A stretch of 31,261 nucleotides of DNA, taken from assembly GCA_049999725.1 (NCBI GenBank), contig JBNGIS010019251.1:1-31261 (forward strand), read 5' to 3'. This DNA comes from Haplomitrium mnioides (taxonomy: Eukaryota > Marchantiophyta > Haplomitriopsida > Calobryales). Under the pieces are notes generated by a model. The model did no database searches. It worked only from the letters and a program-made list of their open reading frames with translations, and was not told where the DNA came from. Below, one piece after another: positions 1-11,270 of this stretch. Made by a program: the position numbers and the translations under genes. Positions within the stretch are counted from its first letter, which is position 1; each line of letters opens with the position of its first letter.

Positions 1-1
1 T

Positions 2-1352
2 GGCAGTGTAAGCAGGTTTAAGGCAAGGCTGGTAGCAAAAGGGTATGCTCAGACTCATGGTATTGATTATGAGGAGACTTTCAGCCTTGTAGCCAGAATG
101 ACCACGGTCCAAGCTGTGATTGCAGTGGCAGCAGCAAAACGGTGGACATTACACCAGATGGACGTGAAGAATGCTTTTCTACATGGGGAGCTGGAAGAGG
201 AGGTGTATATGGTACAGCCACAAGGGTTCATAGATCTGGTCCATCCAAATCAGGTTTGTAGGCTGAAGAAGGCTCTATATGGGCTCAAGCAAGCACCTCG
301 AGCATGGTCGAACAAGATTGGTGAGTATCTTGTTACTATTGGGTTCCAGATTTCGAATTCAGATTATTCTCTTTATGTCAGAAGGACGGAGAAGGGAACC
401 ATGCTCATACTCATATATGTTGATGATTTAATCTTGACTGGAGGAAGTCTTGATGATATTTTGGAAGTTAAGAACTTGCTGCATTCGAAGTTTGAGATGA
501 AGGATCTAGGTGAGCTGAGGCATTTCCTTGGCATTGAGGTGATCAAATCAGATCAGGGATTCTGGTTGATTCAGAGGCAATATGCATTGGAGATGTTGTC
601 TAGATATGGAATGACAGGTTGTAAACCGATTGCCATACCCCTTGATCATAATACAAAGCTGGTCAATCATGAAGGGGAATTACTAGATGATCCTTCGAGC
701 TTCAGGAAGATGGTAGGTAGCTTGATATATAGCACCATCACCAGGCCAGATTTGAGTTATGTTGTGGGCNNNNNNNNNNNNNNNNNNNNNNNNNNNNNNN
801 NNNNNNNNNNNNNNNNNNNNNNNNNNNNNNNNNNNNNNNNNNNNNNNNNNNNNNNNNNNNNNNNNNNNNCGGAGATCGACTAGTGGCTTTGTTTTTTCAT
901 TTGGAAGTGCCGGAGTTGCATGGAGCAGCAAGAAGCAACCAACTGTTGCCCTCTCAAGCACAGAGTCGGAGTATCGAGGGGCAGCAATGGCTACATGTGA
1001 GGTAATGTGGTTGCTTAAGTTTTTGCAGGATGTAGATGTCCCTGTAAGAGGCCCAGTGAGGGTCCATTGTGACAATATAAGCAGTATTCAGCTAGCTAGT
1101 AACCCAGTTTTTCATGCACGTTCAAAGCACATTGAAGTGCATTATCATTTTGTTAGGGAGAAGGTTTTGGCTAGGGTGATTGACTTGCAGTACATCAGCA
1201 CTGAGGAGCAGTTGGCTGATATTTTCACTAAGGCTTTAGGAGTAGAGAAGCTGCATAGGTTTCGAAAGCAGCTTGGAGTGTGTGTCTTGAGCTCGAGGGG
1301 GAGTATTGAGATTTCGAGCTCTAACTACCGGTTAACTTGGCAGCCACCTTAG
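2..1352 (+). CDS. Ty1/copia pol C-terminal part: reverse transcriptase and RNase H (partial, gap inside)
   Basis: The reading frame is already open at base 2, so the protein starts upstream of the window. Before the gap it shows the copia RT signatures KARLVAKGY, DVKNAFLHGELEEEVYM, LKKALYGLKQAPRAW and the catalytic box YVDDLILTG (YVDD at 416-427), followed by FLGIEV and SLIYSTITRPDLSY. After the gap it shows RNase H: RRSTSGFVF, SSKKQPTVALSSTESEY, VHCDN, RSKHIEVHYHFVRE and ADIFTKAL. The residues that copia elements usually have between the two blocks are missing, so about 180-200 bp of real sequence are hidden by 100 Ns and the frame on either side need not match. Apart from the gap no stop interrupts the ORF, which makes this the least decayed pol in the window. 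The stop at 1350-1352 lies inside the presumed 3' LTR. The enzyme copies element RNA to DNA in virus-like particles. Confidence 0.93.
770..869. other. Assembly gap, exactly 100 N
   Basis: A run of exactly 100 N, a default size for a gap of unknown length. It falls between the RT and RNase H parts of the copia pol gene and hides the RT-RNase H connection, including the first RNase H aspartate. Confidence 0.99.
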
Positions 1353-1529
1353 TTAGCCCACAGTTATGTTAGGCCAGTTAGCTTAGGTGTATATATATGG
1401 GGCTGCTTGAGATGCACATTATGCTCTCTCTTCCCCTCTGTATTTGTTGGCGCTCCTACCGTATAGTGAAGTACATTCTTGCATTACTGTGTGCATATGT
1501 GATTTCATGCTCTGCCTCTAACTCTAACA
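1304..1529 (+). mobile_element. Probable 3' LTR of the Ty1/copia element
   Basis: Directly after the RNase H coding end is a purine tract (GAGGGGGAG, 1295-1303), the usual plus-strand priming site. The following ~226 bp start TATTGAG (perhaps TGTTGAG before a G-to-A change) and end CTCTAACA. A TATA-like run lies at 1390-1398, with pyrimidine-rich sequence after it (CTCTCTTCCCCTCTG). The 5' LTR is outside the window, so the boundaries rest only on the PPT and the TG/CA-like ends. The pol stop lies about 48 bp inside this LTR. Confidence 0.6.
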
Positions 1530-2387
1530 ATACACAAAGGAGTCAGAGATCAAAATCAAAAAGGCAGTGGCTAAGGAGATTGAATTAGAAATGTAAACAA
1601 GAAACATCTCCAAGTTTTTGACTTGATTCTACCAAACAAAGGTTTCAAGTTGTACAAAAGAGTCTATGACTTGTGTAGAAACTAAGTTCGAATTGATAGT
1701 CCTTGTATGTAGAAGCTTGAGGGTTGTACATGAGAAGTAGAACTTGTAGAAGGCTTGGACTTCCACCCCAAAGTCTATGCGCATATAGAAATCCAAGCTC
1801 GGCATCTTAACACTCCACCCCAAAGTCAATGCGCGCATAGGAATCCGAACTGACCATCTGAACACTCCACATCAAAGATTGTCAAGAATCTAGGTTTTAG
1901 ATTCCGCATAAGAGTTTTTGAATGCATGACATTTCAACTTGCGAATCAAAGTCTATGCGCGCATAGGGTTCAGACTTCTACAACTGAGAATACAAACGGT
2001 AAACATGCTATTATTTGCAACAAACTCTACGCACGCAAAATATTTCTCTTTATGATTTGGAATCTAACAGTGAAACGGCTATAAAGCTCCACATCTTAGT
2101 CAAAGTGCGCCAAAGGTTTTAAGTTATACATCAAAGTTCTTACAAGCAAAAAATAAGTAGTCAATTTAGGCACATGCTTAAGCAATACAATAAGCTTAAA
2201 CTCTTCTAGCAAGCACTAAAGTTGGAAACAACATACCTACATTTTAGATAAGAAAATATTTTACAAAGAAAATGAAAATATTAGCTAAAGATTCAAGTTT
2301 CATTTACAGAGAATAACATTCAACTTGGAATTATTTACAGTAATATGGATGATATTCTTTCGATGAAAGGGATGGAAAAAAAGCAGT
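1530..2387. other. Spacer without a gene; contains degenerate repeats
   Basis: No credible coding sequence: the only ORF (minus strand, 1629-1865) is a translation of repeats. At 1758-1970 three blocks share a core resembling CAAAGTCTATGCGCGCATAG. Two of them also share the flank CACTCCACCCCAAAGTC with a spacing of about 50 bp. The rest (1975-2387) is AT-rich with no recognised feature. Confidence 0.6.
1758..1970. repeat. Degenerate repeats with ATGCGCGCAT core
   Basis: Blocks at about 1763-1788, 1813-1840 and 1946-1966 carry AAAGTCTATGCGC(G)CATAG-like sequence. The first two are successive ~50-bp units containing CCACCCCAAAGTC. The core is almost self-complementary and is shared with the minisatellites at 16406-16606, 18845-19139 and 26160-26565. 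Confidence 0.6.
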
Positions 2388-3450
2388 GTTTCAACATATG
2401 GTGGCTTCATATGTTGTTCACAATGGAGTATTATACAAAATAAGACCACACAAGATGCTTAGACGTTGTTTGGAAGTCGAAGAGCGAAACCTTGTCATAT
2501 CTGCTCTACATGAAGATCTAGAAAGTGGACACTTTGCAGTGAGTAAAATATGATCCTTGTTAGAGAGTGGGGAAACCTATTGCCTCTTCTCATTGGCCTC
2601 TAACTCGGATACTGCCTCTTGCTCCTTTTGAAAAGTAGGGCATAGATTTTGTGGGTCCCATACAACCACCTACAAGATTAAGACATAACAAATATATTTT
2701 AGTGGCAACTGACTATTCTACTAAGTGGGTAGAAGCTGAAGCCACTAAATATGATATTGCGGAGGTGGTGGCAAAGTTTTTGTTCTCCTATATTATTTCT
2801 CATTTTGGCTGCCCATTGGAGCTAGTGAGCAACAGAGGGACACACTTCCTCAATGAGACTATTGAAGCATTAACTGAGAAATACCTTATTAAACATCGTA
2901 AAACTACTCCATACAACCTAAAAGCTAATGGCTACATTGAGAGGGTCAATGGGATATTATGCATAGTGCTTAACAATATGGCAACAACCAATAAGATTCA
3001 TTGGGACCTAAAGTCACCAGCAACATTGTGGGCCTATATGACCACAGAAAATATATCCACGAAGAAAACCCCATATTTCCTCGTTTATAGAATGCATACA
3101 ATAATGCCTATTGAGTTATCTATACCTACTGTCCAAGTGGCAAATGCAGAACGGAGGACCTTGGAAGAAAGTGTGACCAAAGAGATGGAGGCTATTATCA
3201 AACTAGAAGAGACAAGGAGAATGGCTTTGGAGCAAAACGAGCATGTTCAAGCCAATCAGAAGGAGAGTTATGACGATAAGATGAAGTGAGTTGTAATAGA
3301 GGAAGGTGATCTAGTGCTCATGTATGACTCAAGATATGAGAAGTTTCCAGGGAAGCTGCATACAAGCTGGGGAAGACATTTTAAGGTTATAACTATCTTC
3401 ACTAATGGAAGCCTAAAACTAGCTACACTTTCCGGTGAAAAGTTGAATCA
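2388..3450 (+). pseudogene. Ty3/gypsy integrase relic (non-chromovirus type)
   Basis: The first part (2388-2565) reads as the pre-integrase region ending in LHEDLESGHFAVSKI, the His half of the HHCC zinc finger. The Cys half appears deleted. The catalytic core follows: FVGPIQPP, VATDYSTKWVEAEA (first Asp at 2711-2713), GCPLELVSNRGTHFLN, and a Glu at 2939-2941. The second catalytic Asp is replaced by Asn (AAC, 2831-2833); its 36-codon distance to the Glu is the normal DD35E spacing. The C-terminal domain continues in the same frame past a TGA at 3287-3289 (VIEEGDLVLMYDSRYEKFPGK). A TAG just before the core replaces the usual Trp of the FEKWG motif. Homology stops near 3450, where the related copy at 11768-12243 continues. 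Integrase would insert element cDNA into the chromosome; this copy cannot. Confidence 0.88.
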
Positions 3451-4115
3451 CTATGAAAACAAGATTCTGTAAAGAGAAGAGCCTCGCCCTGATAAAGAGG
3501 GAGAGGGGTAGAAGAGAGATGTGTAGTATCGAGCTACAACTCTAGGAGGAGGGTAGAGGATATGGGTAGAAGCTGCAAACAACAGTAGGAGGAAAAATGC
3601 AGAAGGAAAGCATAAAGGAAGAACTTGACCAATCATCTTTTTTAATTGTGTTTGATAAAGACAAATGGAAATACATAAAACTCAAACATTCAAGCAACCA
3701 TTCAACTAGAACCTAGCAATGCAACATGGAACTTTCAAATGGAATAGAAAACAACAACGCAACCCAACTATCAAATAACCATTCTTCAACACTCATTGGA
3801 ACAATGAAAACTAACTATACATACTTGGAACAATGAAATTGCACTTCAATTGCATGGAACACTAAAACTGATTACACATGCTTGGAACAATCAAAATGAG
3901 TAGCACATAAATGCTTAAACTTTAGAATCTATCTATACTTGGAAATCCATAAACGAAAACATTCAACTACAATCGGAATATGCAAGGAAATATCATATGT
4001 TGAAATCAATACTTTAATACTTCAGGTATTAATACAAAAAAATGTATATAACTTTGTTCCCAAATTCAACACTCCTCTAACAGGCTATAGTGCTAGAAAT
4101 TCTCCTCTTCATAAC
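3451..4115. other. AT-rich spacer with short direct repeats; no gene
   Basis: 3466-3610 is purine-rich on the plus strand (GAGGGAGAGGGG and similar). About 3795-3920 contains four degenerate repeats of CTTGGAACAATGAAA roughly 35-45 bp apart. No ORF here resembles a known protein. The segment separates the integrase relic from the first long LTR-like repeat. Confidence 0.55.
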
Positions 4116-6605
4116 TCAATAACATAACATATACAATTGACTAACATATGAACCACACACATCATTCTTGATTCAATATTCTAAACCAAACACATTTGGA
4201 AAGTGGTCCCAACATATACGAACATGAAAGATACATAACAAATACGTAAAAAATAGAACACCCTATGCATGTGATACCTCAGCCATTTTGCCTCTGCCAT
4301 CTTGATGCCCAAAGTTCCACCGTTGAACTGACATTTGTTCACCAGGGATACACTCTTGACTGCTTTGTAGTATCAGCTCACAACCTTTCATACATGTCTC
4401 CTTCATCAATTATCGGCGTGATTCTTCAGCCTCTTGCCAAGATCCTCGAAAGCATTAGCAAATGCATAGAGGGGTGCAATCCAAATTATCCACCTCAATG
4501 CAGCCATTACCCAATCAAAGGATGCATACAAACCACTTCTTTGGACTCCAACAATTGCATCCCCTGTTTGTAAAATCCCTTCTCTGCATGAAATATGAAC
4601 AATTAAGAGTTGTTTACGCTGAAAAGCGCTTCTTGTGTGGTTGCATGTGGCGCATCCTCCTCCAAATCTTATCGGATATTCACCAATAGTGCAATCTCAA
4701 GGAGCTCTCTTCTGCATTATGTATTGAATTCTATTGGAGACATTCTTGCATGTTGTAGAAATAACAATCTGATCCTTGCAGGGGAAGTCCTTCTTTTGTG
4801 TTGGATGATAATTTCCAGTTTCCTTTGTTGGTTGTCAAATGTTGCATATCCACTCAAGAACCACCCTAAATTTTCTCAACAGGGCTGGTATGCACCTCAC
4901 TCCCCCTCTGCAAAATGTTTTGTGTTTTCCTGAACATCAAATGTGCATATGCCTTGTTCTCCAAACCATCCATTGGCATTGCTTGATAGATCTATCTTCC
5001 CCATTCCTTTGAATGACTTCAATGAAAATCACCCTTCACCGATCGCTTCCTCTCTTCATTGTGCTACTAAATGAGAGATGTCTATTTGATCCTCCCATCC
5101 ACGAACTGCTCTACTTCGACAAGAACCCACCCTGCATTATGATCAAACAAAGACCGGCCATGTCTCCAAGCTGCTCGACCAAAACAAAGGTGGCAAGGAA
5201 TGTGCAGTCACAAAAACTCTACATGAAATGCTGAGTGGTCAACGAAGTCTCTTGCTCAACTAAAAAGAGGCTCTATAATCTGCTTGAATGCCCAAGATCT
5301 TTGATTTTCCTTCTCATCGACAAATGCTTTGCACTACCTCGCTATGCTCGTGAAGTACCATCAATCTATGCCCTTGCAAGACTGCTCTGCTTCTTGTTTT
5401 CAGCAGCAACTAGTCTCATGCTCATATGATACGATTGTTACACTGCTCTCTTCGACAAAATTGCTGCTCACTAGCGTTGTTGCTTTGCCTCAACATCATC
5501 CTATACCAGTATTCACATTTTTTCTGGTCACCACCCTATGCAATATGCAGTCGAACTTGCGATCGACCCTTCAGACACTATGATGTAGCGCTTTTTAACG
5601 CCACTGGGATTAGATTCCTTTCCAAGTTTGCATCAACTTCCCATCCATCTTTTCTTTTTAAAATTCCAGTCATCGTAGTGATTCATGACTCTCGCAACTC
5701 ATCTTACAACCTAGTCATGTCTTCATTTTTCTGAACCAACATAGTAGCACTACGGTCCGCCTTCATTGACAAATACCTCCTTGACTCTGTGTTGTTTCTT
5801 CTTTGTCATGTACAGTTGGGTAAGCCTTCATCGGCCATTGTTTCCATATCCCTCCATAGCACTCATCTTGAATTTTTGTTTCTCTTTTTCTTCTTGAATC
5901 ATCATCTACCCAAGTACTCAAGGCTCTTAAGCATCATCAACTTCACTAAGTAGTCATCCACAGATTTTTCTCATTCAACAATGACAACACTTGATTTTCC
6001 CTCGCAGCTCCACAATTCTCCATCAAATGTCAAGCACATAAGAACACAAGCTGTGGCGGAGGGCCAAAAATGGAGAAAAGCCCTCCTTAAATACCCATTT
6101 ACCCCTAGTTCTATTTTGTTTTCTCCCCATTTAACCTCATCCGTTGATGCAGATCTTGTCCGTTGATTTAATGGCATTTACTCTTGAGGCTCTATAGCTT
6201 AGGTTATATCATTAATTTAACATAAAATACTATTTCTTGTATTTCTTCTCATTTAATCACTCTTTTGACAAAACGATTTTCACACACGGACACATATACA
6301 CAGACGCACATATACTTATAGAGGAGCTTTCTTGTGAGCCGATGTCTCATTTCTTCGTCACCTTGGCTTTCTTGTGAGCCAATGATACTGCTGGGACTTC
6401 TTGATACATGTACTTGCAGAAACAATGTAAAAATATGATTAAAATAGTATGATGAATGTTTTCCAAACTCCATTCCTCTTTCTTCAATGATGTCCATTAA
6501 TGCTCTTTGTCGCCTTTCATAATCCCTTTGTCTCACTTTTTGTGTTTTCTTCCTTCTTTATTATATCTCTATATATATCTCCAATTCACCTCTTTGGGTC
6601 TAACA
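4116..6605 (-). repeat. Long LTR-like direct repeat, copy A (probable 3' LTR of the minus-strand Ty3 element)
   Basis: This ~2.49-kb segment is repeated in the same orientation at 9348-11766, with many scattered substitutions and small indels. Both copies begin with (TG/TC)xATAACATAACATATACAA and end with TCTAACA or CTTAACA, which on the minus strand gives an LTR-like TGTTAG...ACA format. Copy A sits ~170 bp downstream (on the minus strand) of the integrase end, and copy A' abuts the start of the RT. That is the position expected of 3' and 5' LTRs. A TATTTAAGG TATA-like box on the minus strand is at 6085-6093. No matching target-site duplication was found outside the pair. Several minus-strand islands look exon-like (see findings). 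Plus-strand ORFs in this segment are not conserved between the copies and are not taken as genes. Confidence 0.65.
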
Positions 6606-6778
6606 TATCCTTCCGTTCAATCTTGAGCATCCCGTGCAAAAAATGTAGCTCGGCTTCTCCTTTGGAGCTCCCAAGAATGAACAGTGGCATCGTGGAAAGG
6701 CACCAAACACACGAGAGGAAAAACGAACAAACCAAAAAAAAAAGTAGGCCATACATAGACATCACCAAAAGAAAACAA

Positions 6779-9347
6779 TTACACATAATATAACTTCACA
6801 CGGTTGGCATTCACATGAGCAGCAAAAGCAGTACCATCTAACGTGGAAAGACTCAAATAGCCATGAGCATGAACTGCGGCTACTTTGTACAGCCCAGACC
6901 AATGTGATGTAAACTTAGGTGCAAACTTCAAGAATCTCATATCGAAAACCAAAATGAGGTCATTAACCTCAAATGCCCTCAATTTAATTTTCTTATCATG
7001 TGTAAGCTTTGTGCGATGCTGATGTGTAAATCGCAGATTTGAGGCTTGAATTCGATCTTCTTGCAAGTTTTCTAAAGTCACATGACGGTGTTGTAAGGAC
7101 TCCAATAGTCCCAGACAACTCATAATAGCAACTTGCAAAGAAGGTACTTGAATCTCAATGGGCAACAAAGGCTCTTGCCCATATACCAAATAAAACGGTG
7201 TAAATCTTGTAGAACCTTTTGTCATTGAGCAATAGGCCAATAAGGCTGCAGGTAGATGCTCATCCCAGTCCGATCTATGGTGAGAGATGGTCTTCATAAA
7301 AATAGAGTTGAGAATTTTGTTGTGCTCTCAGCTTGTCTATTTGCTTGTGGAGGATATGGGGCAGATGTATGGTGAGGTATCGAATATAAGGTTGTAAAGA
7401 CTTCAATGACCTCATTGAGAAAATCAGTACCCCGATCACTAACTAGCTCTAATGGACAACCGTATTGGGTCAAGACGTGCAAATATAAAAAGGAAGCTAT
7501 GGAAATAGCATTATCAATAGGAAGTGCTATTGCTTCCGCCCATTTTGTAACATAGTCTATCGCTGCAAGAATATATTGGTTTCTCCGTGAACAAGATGGT
7601 GGAACAATGGGACCAATAAAATCTAGTCCCCATTTTTCAAATGCAGGATCGGTACCATTGGCATTTCAAGATCATGTGTAGGCTTTCCAGTATGCTAGCA
7701 TGCATCAGAGATACAACAAATTTATGAGAATTTGCAAACAAGGTAGGCAACCAATAGCCTGAACAAAGCACTTTTTAGGTTGTAGTCTTCTTGGCAAAAT
7801 GTCCTCCACACGCAAAGGTGTGGCAACCCTGTAACACTTGTGTGGTTTGCGGTGGCGTCAAACATCTTTGTAACACTCCATCTATACCCATGCAATATAA
7901 TGTACCCAAAAGGATCGTATAAGGACCAGTCAACCTTGTGAAGGCTTGCCGCTGATCCGACTTCACATGTGATGGAAGTATGCCACTAGTAAGATAAGAA
8001 ATCACATAACTATACCAAGGATGGACAACCAACTATAGATAAGAAGGTTCTGGGCTAACTTCTGTCATAAGTAAATGAGAGACTTGAGAAACCCAGAGAT
8101 CTGGAAAACTATCATCCAAGGAGTCTGGCTCAGGATCACCTGGAACACGTGATAATAGATCACAATTTCCATGCTTGGTTCTTGGACGTACTTGTAGTTG
8201 GAAGTTAAATTCTTGGAGAAGAAGAACCCATTGCGCTAAGCAGCCAGTAAGAATAGGTTTATTGATAATATGCTTCAAGGAATCATGATCTACAATGAAA
8301 GTGAATGGATAGCCTAAAAGGTAGTGTCAAAATTTTTGAACTGCATAAATCAGTCCAAGGGCTTCACGCTCAGTCACATTGTAGTTTCTTTCGGCCATGC
8401 TAAGTTGGCGTCCAACGTAATAGATAGGAGATTCTTTTCCATCTTGGATTTGTGCCAATATTGCACCTGTGGCGGTAGCTGAAATATCTACCATAACTAG
8501 AAATGGAATGGTCTAGTCAATAGGAGCAAGAAAAGGTAACGAAGCTAAGACGCCTTTCAAGACTTGAAAAGCCTACTGACACTCTTCCAACCAAACAAAA
8601 GGAATGGTATGCCTTGTTAATTGATACAAAGGAGTGGCTATTGTGGCATAGTTGAAGCAATACCTTTGGTAATATACTGATTTTCCGAGAAAATGCTGTA
8701 ATTGCTTGACTCTAGTAGGCGATGGTACGAAAAGGATAATGCTTACTTTAGCTGGATCCGGGTGTGGACCTTTTTTTGAAATAATATGTCCCAGAAGTAC
8801 ACCTGTTGGTTCAAAACATTTACACTTCTTAGAATTCAGTGATATGCCATAGGTCCGACAACAAATAAATGCAAGTTCCAGCTTCGCCAGATGTTGCGCT
8901 AATGTGCTATAAACCGTAAATTCATCCAAGTATATTTCAAGACACTTCTCAGGTCCTTAAAGAAGGGACTCAAATGCCATAAACATGATGCGCTAGAATG
9001 CATTAGGTGCATTACACAAGCCAAATTCAAGTTTGTTATGTGAATAACATCCCCAAGGAGTGGTAACAGTAGTCAAGTGATGAGAATAAGGATAGATTTC
9101 AATTTGGTTGTATTCAAAAAAAACCATCAAAAAGGTGTAACATTGCTTTCCAGCCACGTTATCCAAGATAGTATCTATGAATGGAATTGGAAAATGTTTA
9201 GGTATAGTTGCCGCATTCAAGGCCTTGAAATCACCACAAACTCTAACTGATCCATCTGGTTTTGGTACTACAACAATAGGTGACACCCAATCTATAAGTC
9301 CTGCATGAGAAATGATGCCCACATGCAACATTTGGGTAATGTCTTTC
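6779..9347 (-). pseudogene. Ty3/gypsy pol relic: RT, RNase H, integrase (minus strand)
   Basis: Read on the minus strand from 9347 down. RT starts abruptly with KDITQMLHVGIISHAG and continues with SPIVVVPKPDGSVRVCGDFK, AATIPKHFPIPFIDTILD and LDEFTVYSTLAQH. The active-site box is YLDE (8921-8932) instead of YxDD. Next come GVLLGHIISKKG, FLGKSVYYQRY, an RNase H region (VMVDISATATGAILA, SMAERNYNVTEREALG) and KHGNCDLLSRVPGDPEPDS. The integrase has GGHFAKK and a degraded Cys half, then LELVSDRGTDFLN with the second Asp intact (7435-7437), and an intact 172-aa C-terminal ORF (6779-7297: SDWDEHLPAALLAY, FYLVYGQEPLLPIEI, HWSGLYKVAAVHAHG). Several stops and frame changes break the gene. Gag, protease and primer site are absent: the RT abuts repeat A'. 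Confidence 0.9.
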
Positions 9348-10730
9348 TGTATAACATAACATATACAACTCACTAACATACAGACCACACACATCATTCT
9401 TGACTCAATATTATGAACCAAATACATTTGGAAAGTGGTCCCAACATATATGAACATAAAAGATACATAACAAATACGTAAAAAATAGAACACCCTATGC
9501 ATGTGATACCTCAGCCATTTTGCCTCTGCCATCTTGATGCCCAAAGTTCCACCATTGAACTGACATTTGTTCACCATGGATACACTCTTGACTACTTTGT
9601 AGTATCAGTTCACAACCTTTCATACATGTCCCCTTCATCAATCATTGGTGTGATTCTTCAACCTCTTGCCAAGATCCTCGAAAGCATTAGCAGAGGCATA
9701 GAGGGGTGTAATCTGAATTATCCACCTCAATGCAACCCTTACCCAATCAGAGAATACATACAAACTTGGAGTTGTTTACACTGAAATGTGCTTCCTATAA
9801 GGTTGCATGTGGCGCATCCTCCCTCAAATCTTATTGGATATTCACCGGCAGTGCAATCTCAAGGAGCTCTCTTCTGCATTTTGTATCAAATTATATGGGA
9901 GGCATTCTTGCATACTGCAGGAGTAATGATCTGATCCATGCAAGGAAAGTCCTTTTGTGTTGGATGATAATTTCCATTTGCTCTCGGTTTCCTTTGTTGG
10001 TTGTCGAATCCTGCATGTCCACTCAAGAACCACTCTGATATTTCTCTACAAGGTTGGTATGCGCCTCACTCCCTTCTACAAAAATTTTTGTGTTTTCCTA
10101 AGCATCAAATGTGCATGTGCCTTGTTCTCCAAACCATCCATTGGCATTGCTTGATAGATCTATCTTCCCCATCCCTTTGAATGGCTTCAATGAAAATCAC
10201 CCTTCGCCAAACGCTTCATCTCTTCATTATGCTACTCAATGAGAGACGTCTATTTGATCCTCCCATCCATAAACTGCTCTACTTTGACAAGAACCCACCC
10301 CGCATCCTACTTGAACAAAGACTTGCAATTTCTCCAAGCTACTCGACCAAAACAAAGGTGGCAAGGAATGTGCAGTCACAAAGACTCTACATGAAATGCT
10401 CAGTGGCCAACGAAATCTCCTGCTCAACTAAAAAGAGGCTCCATAATCTGCTCGAAGGCCTAAGATCTTTGATTTACCTTCTCATCGACAAATGCTTTGC
10501 ACTACCTTGCTATGCTCGAGAAGTACCATCAATCTATGCCCTTGCAAGACTTCTCTGCTTCTTGTTTTCTGCAACAACCAGTCTCATGCTCATAAGATAC
10601 GATTGTTGTGTTGCTTTATTCAACAAAATTGCTGCTCACTAGTATTGTTTCTTTGCCTCGACATCAACCCACACCAGCATTCATGTTTTTTCTAGTCACC
10701 ACCCCATGCAATATGCAGTTGAACTCGTGA

Positions 10731-10994
10731 TCAACCTTCCATACACCATGCTATAGCGACTTTTAATGCCACAAGAATTAGATTCCTTTCCAAGTCTGCA
10801 CCGACTTCCCATCCATCTTTACTTTTTAAAACTGCAGTCATCGTAGTGATTCGTAGCTCTTGCAACTCACCTTGCAACCCGGTCATGTCTTCATTGTTCT
10901 GAACCAACACCGTAGCATTGCGGTCCGCCTTCATTGACAAATACCTCCTTGACTCCTTGTTGTTTCTTCTTTGTACAGCCAGGTAAGCCTTCAT
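10731..10994 (-). CDS. Unrecognised 87-aa minus-strand ORF in repeat A', coiled-coil-like
   Basis: The ORF reads MKAYLAVQRRNNKESRRYLS and continues with charged, Asn/Gln- and Leu-rich sequence (NNEDMTGLQGELQELR), then VLKSKDGWEVGADLERNL. The homologous stretch in copy A (about 5500-5830) keeps many of the same residues (ESRRYLSMKADR, NEDMTRL) but is broken by stops. Its position and character would allow a gag N-terminus or a captured host exon. I recognise no domain, and it may simply be open by chance. Confidence 0.22.
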   Translation of the reverse strand: MKAYLAVQRRNNKESRRYLSMKADRNATVLVQNNEDMTGLQGELQELRITTMTAVLKSKDGWEVGADLERNLILVALKVAIAWCMEG

Positions 10995-11247
10995 CGGCCA
11001 TTGTTTCCATATCCCTCCACAACACTCATATTGAATTTTTGTTTCTCTTTTTCTTCTTGAATTATCATCTACCTAAGTACTGAAGGCTCTTAAACATCAT
11101 CATCTTCACCAAGTAGTCATCCACGAATCTTCCTCATTCAACAATGACAACACTTGATCTTCCCCCGCAGCTCCACAATTCTCCATCAAATCTCAAGCAC
11201 CAAGGGATACAAGTTGCGGCGGAGGGCCAAAAATGGAGAAAAGCCCT

Positions 11248-11270
11248 CCTTAAATACCCCTTTAACCCTA
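11248..11270 (-). promoter_or_regulatory. Candidate core promoter in repeat A' (TATTTAAGG plus telo-box-like motif)
   Basis: On the minus strand, TATTTAAGG (11248-11256) lies just downstream of TAGGGTT (11264-11270), a plant telo-box-like element. A GC-richer segment (GGCCCTCCGCCGC) follows downstream. The TATA-like box is also present in copy A (6085-6093), but its telo-box is altered there. This is motif evidence only. Confidence 0.3.

Noticed and set aside
4116-4120. TSD search for the A/A' pair
   Set aside because: The 5 bp outside copy A (ATAAC) and outside copy A' (TGCCT) do not match, so no TSD is claimed.
4265-5734. Series of plus-strand ORFs in repeat A (and their A' counterparts 9497-10695)
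   Set aside because: Frames are not maintained between the two copies, and the composition is C/T-rich antisense of LTR-like DNA. No known domain.
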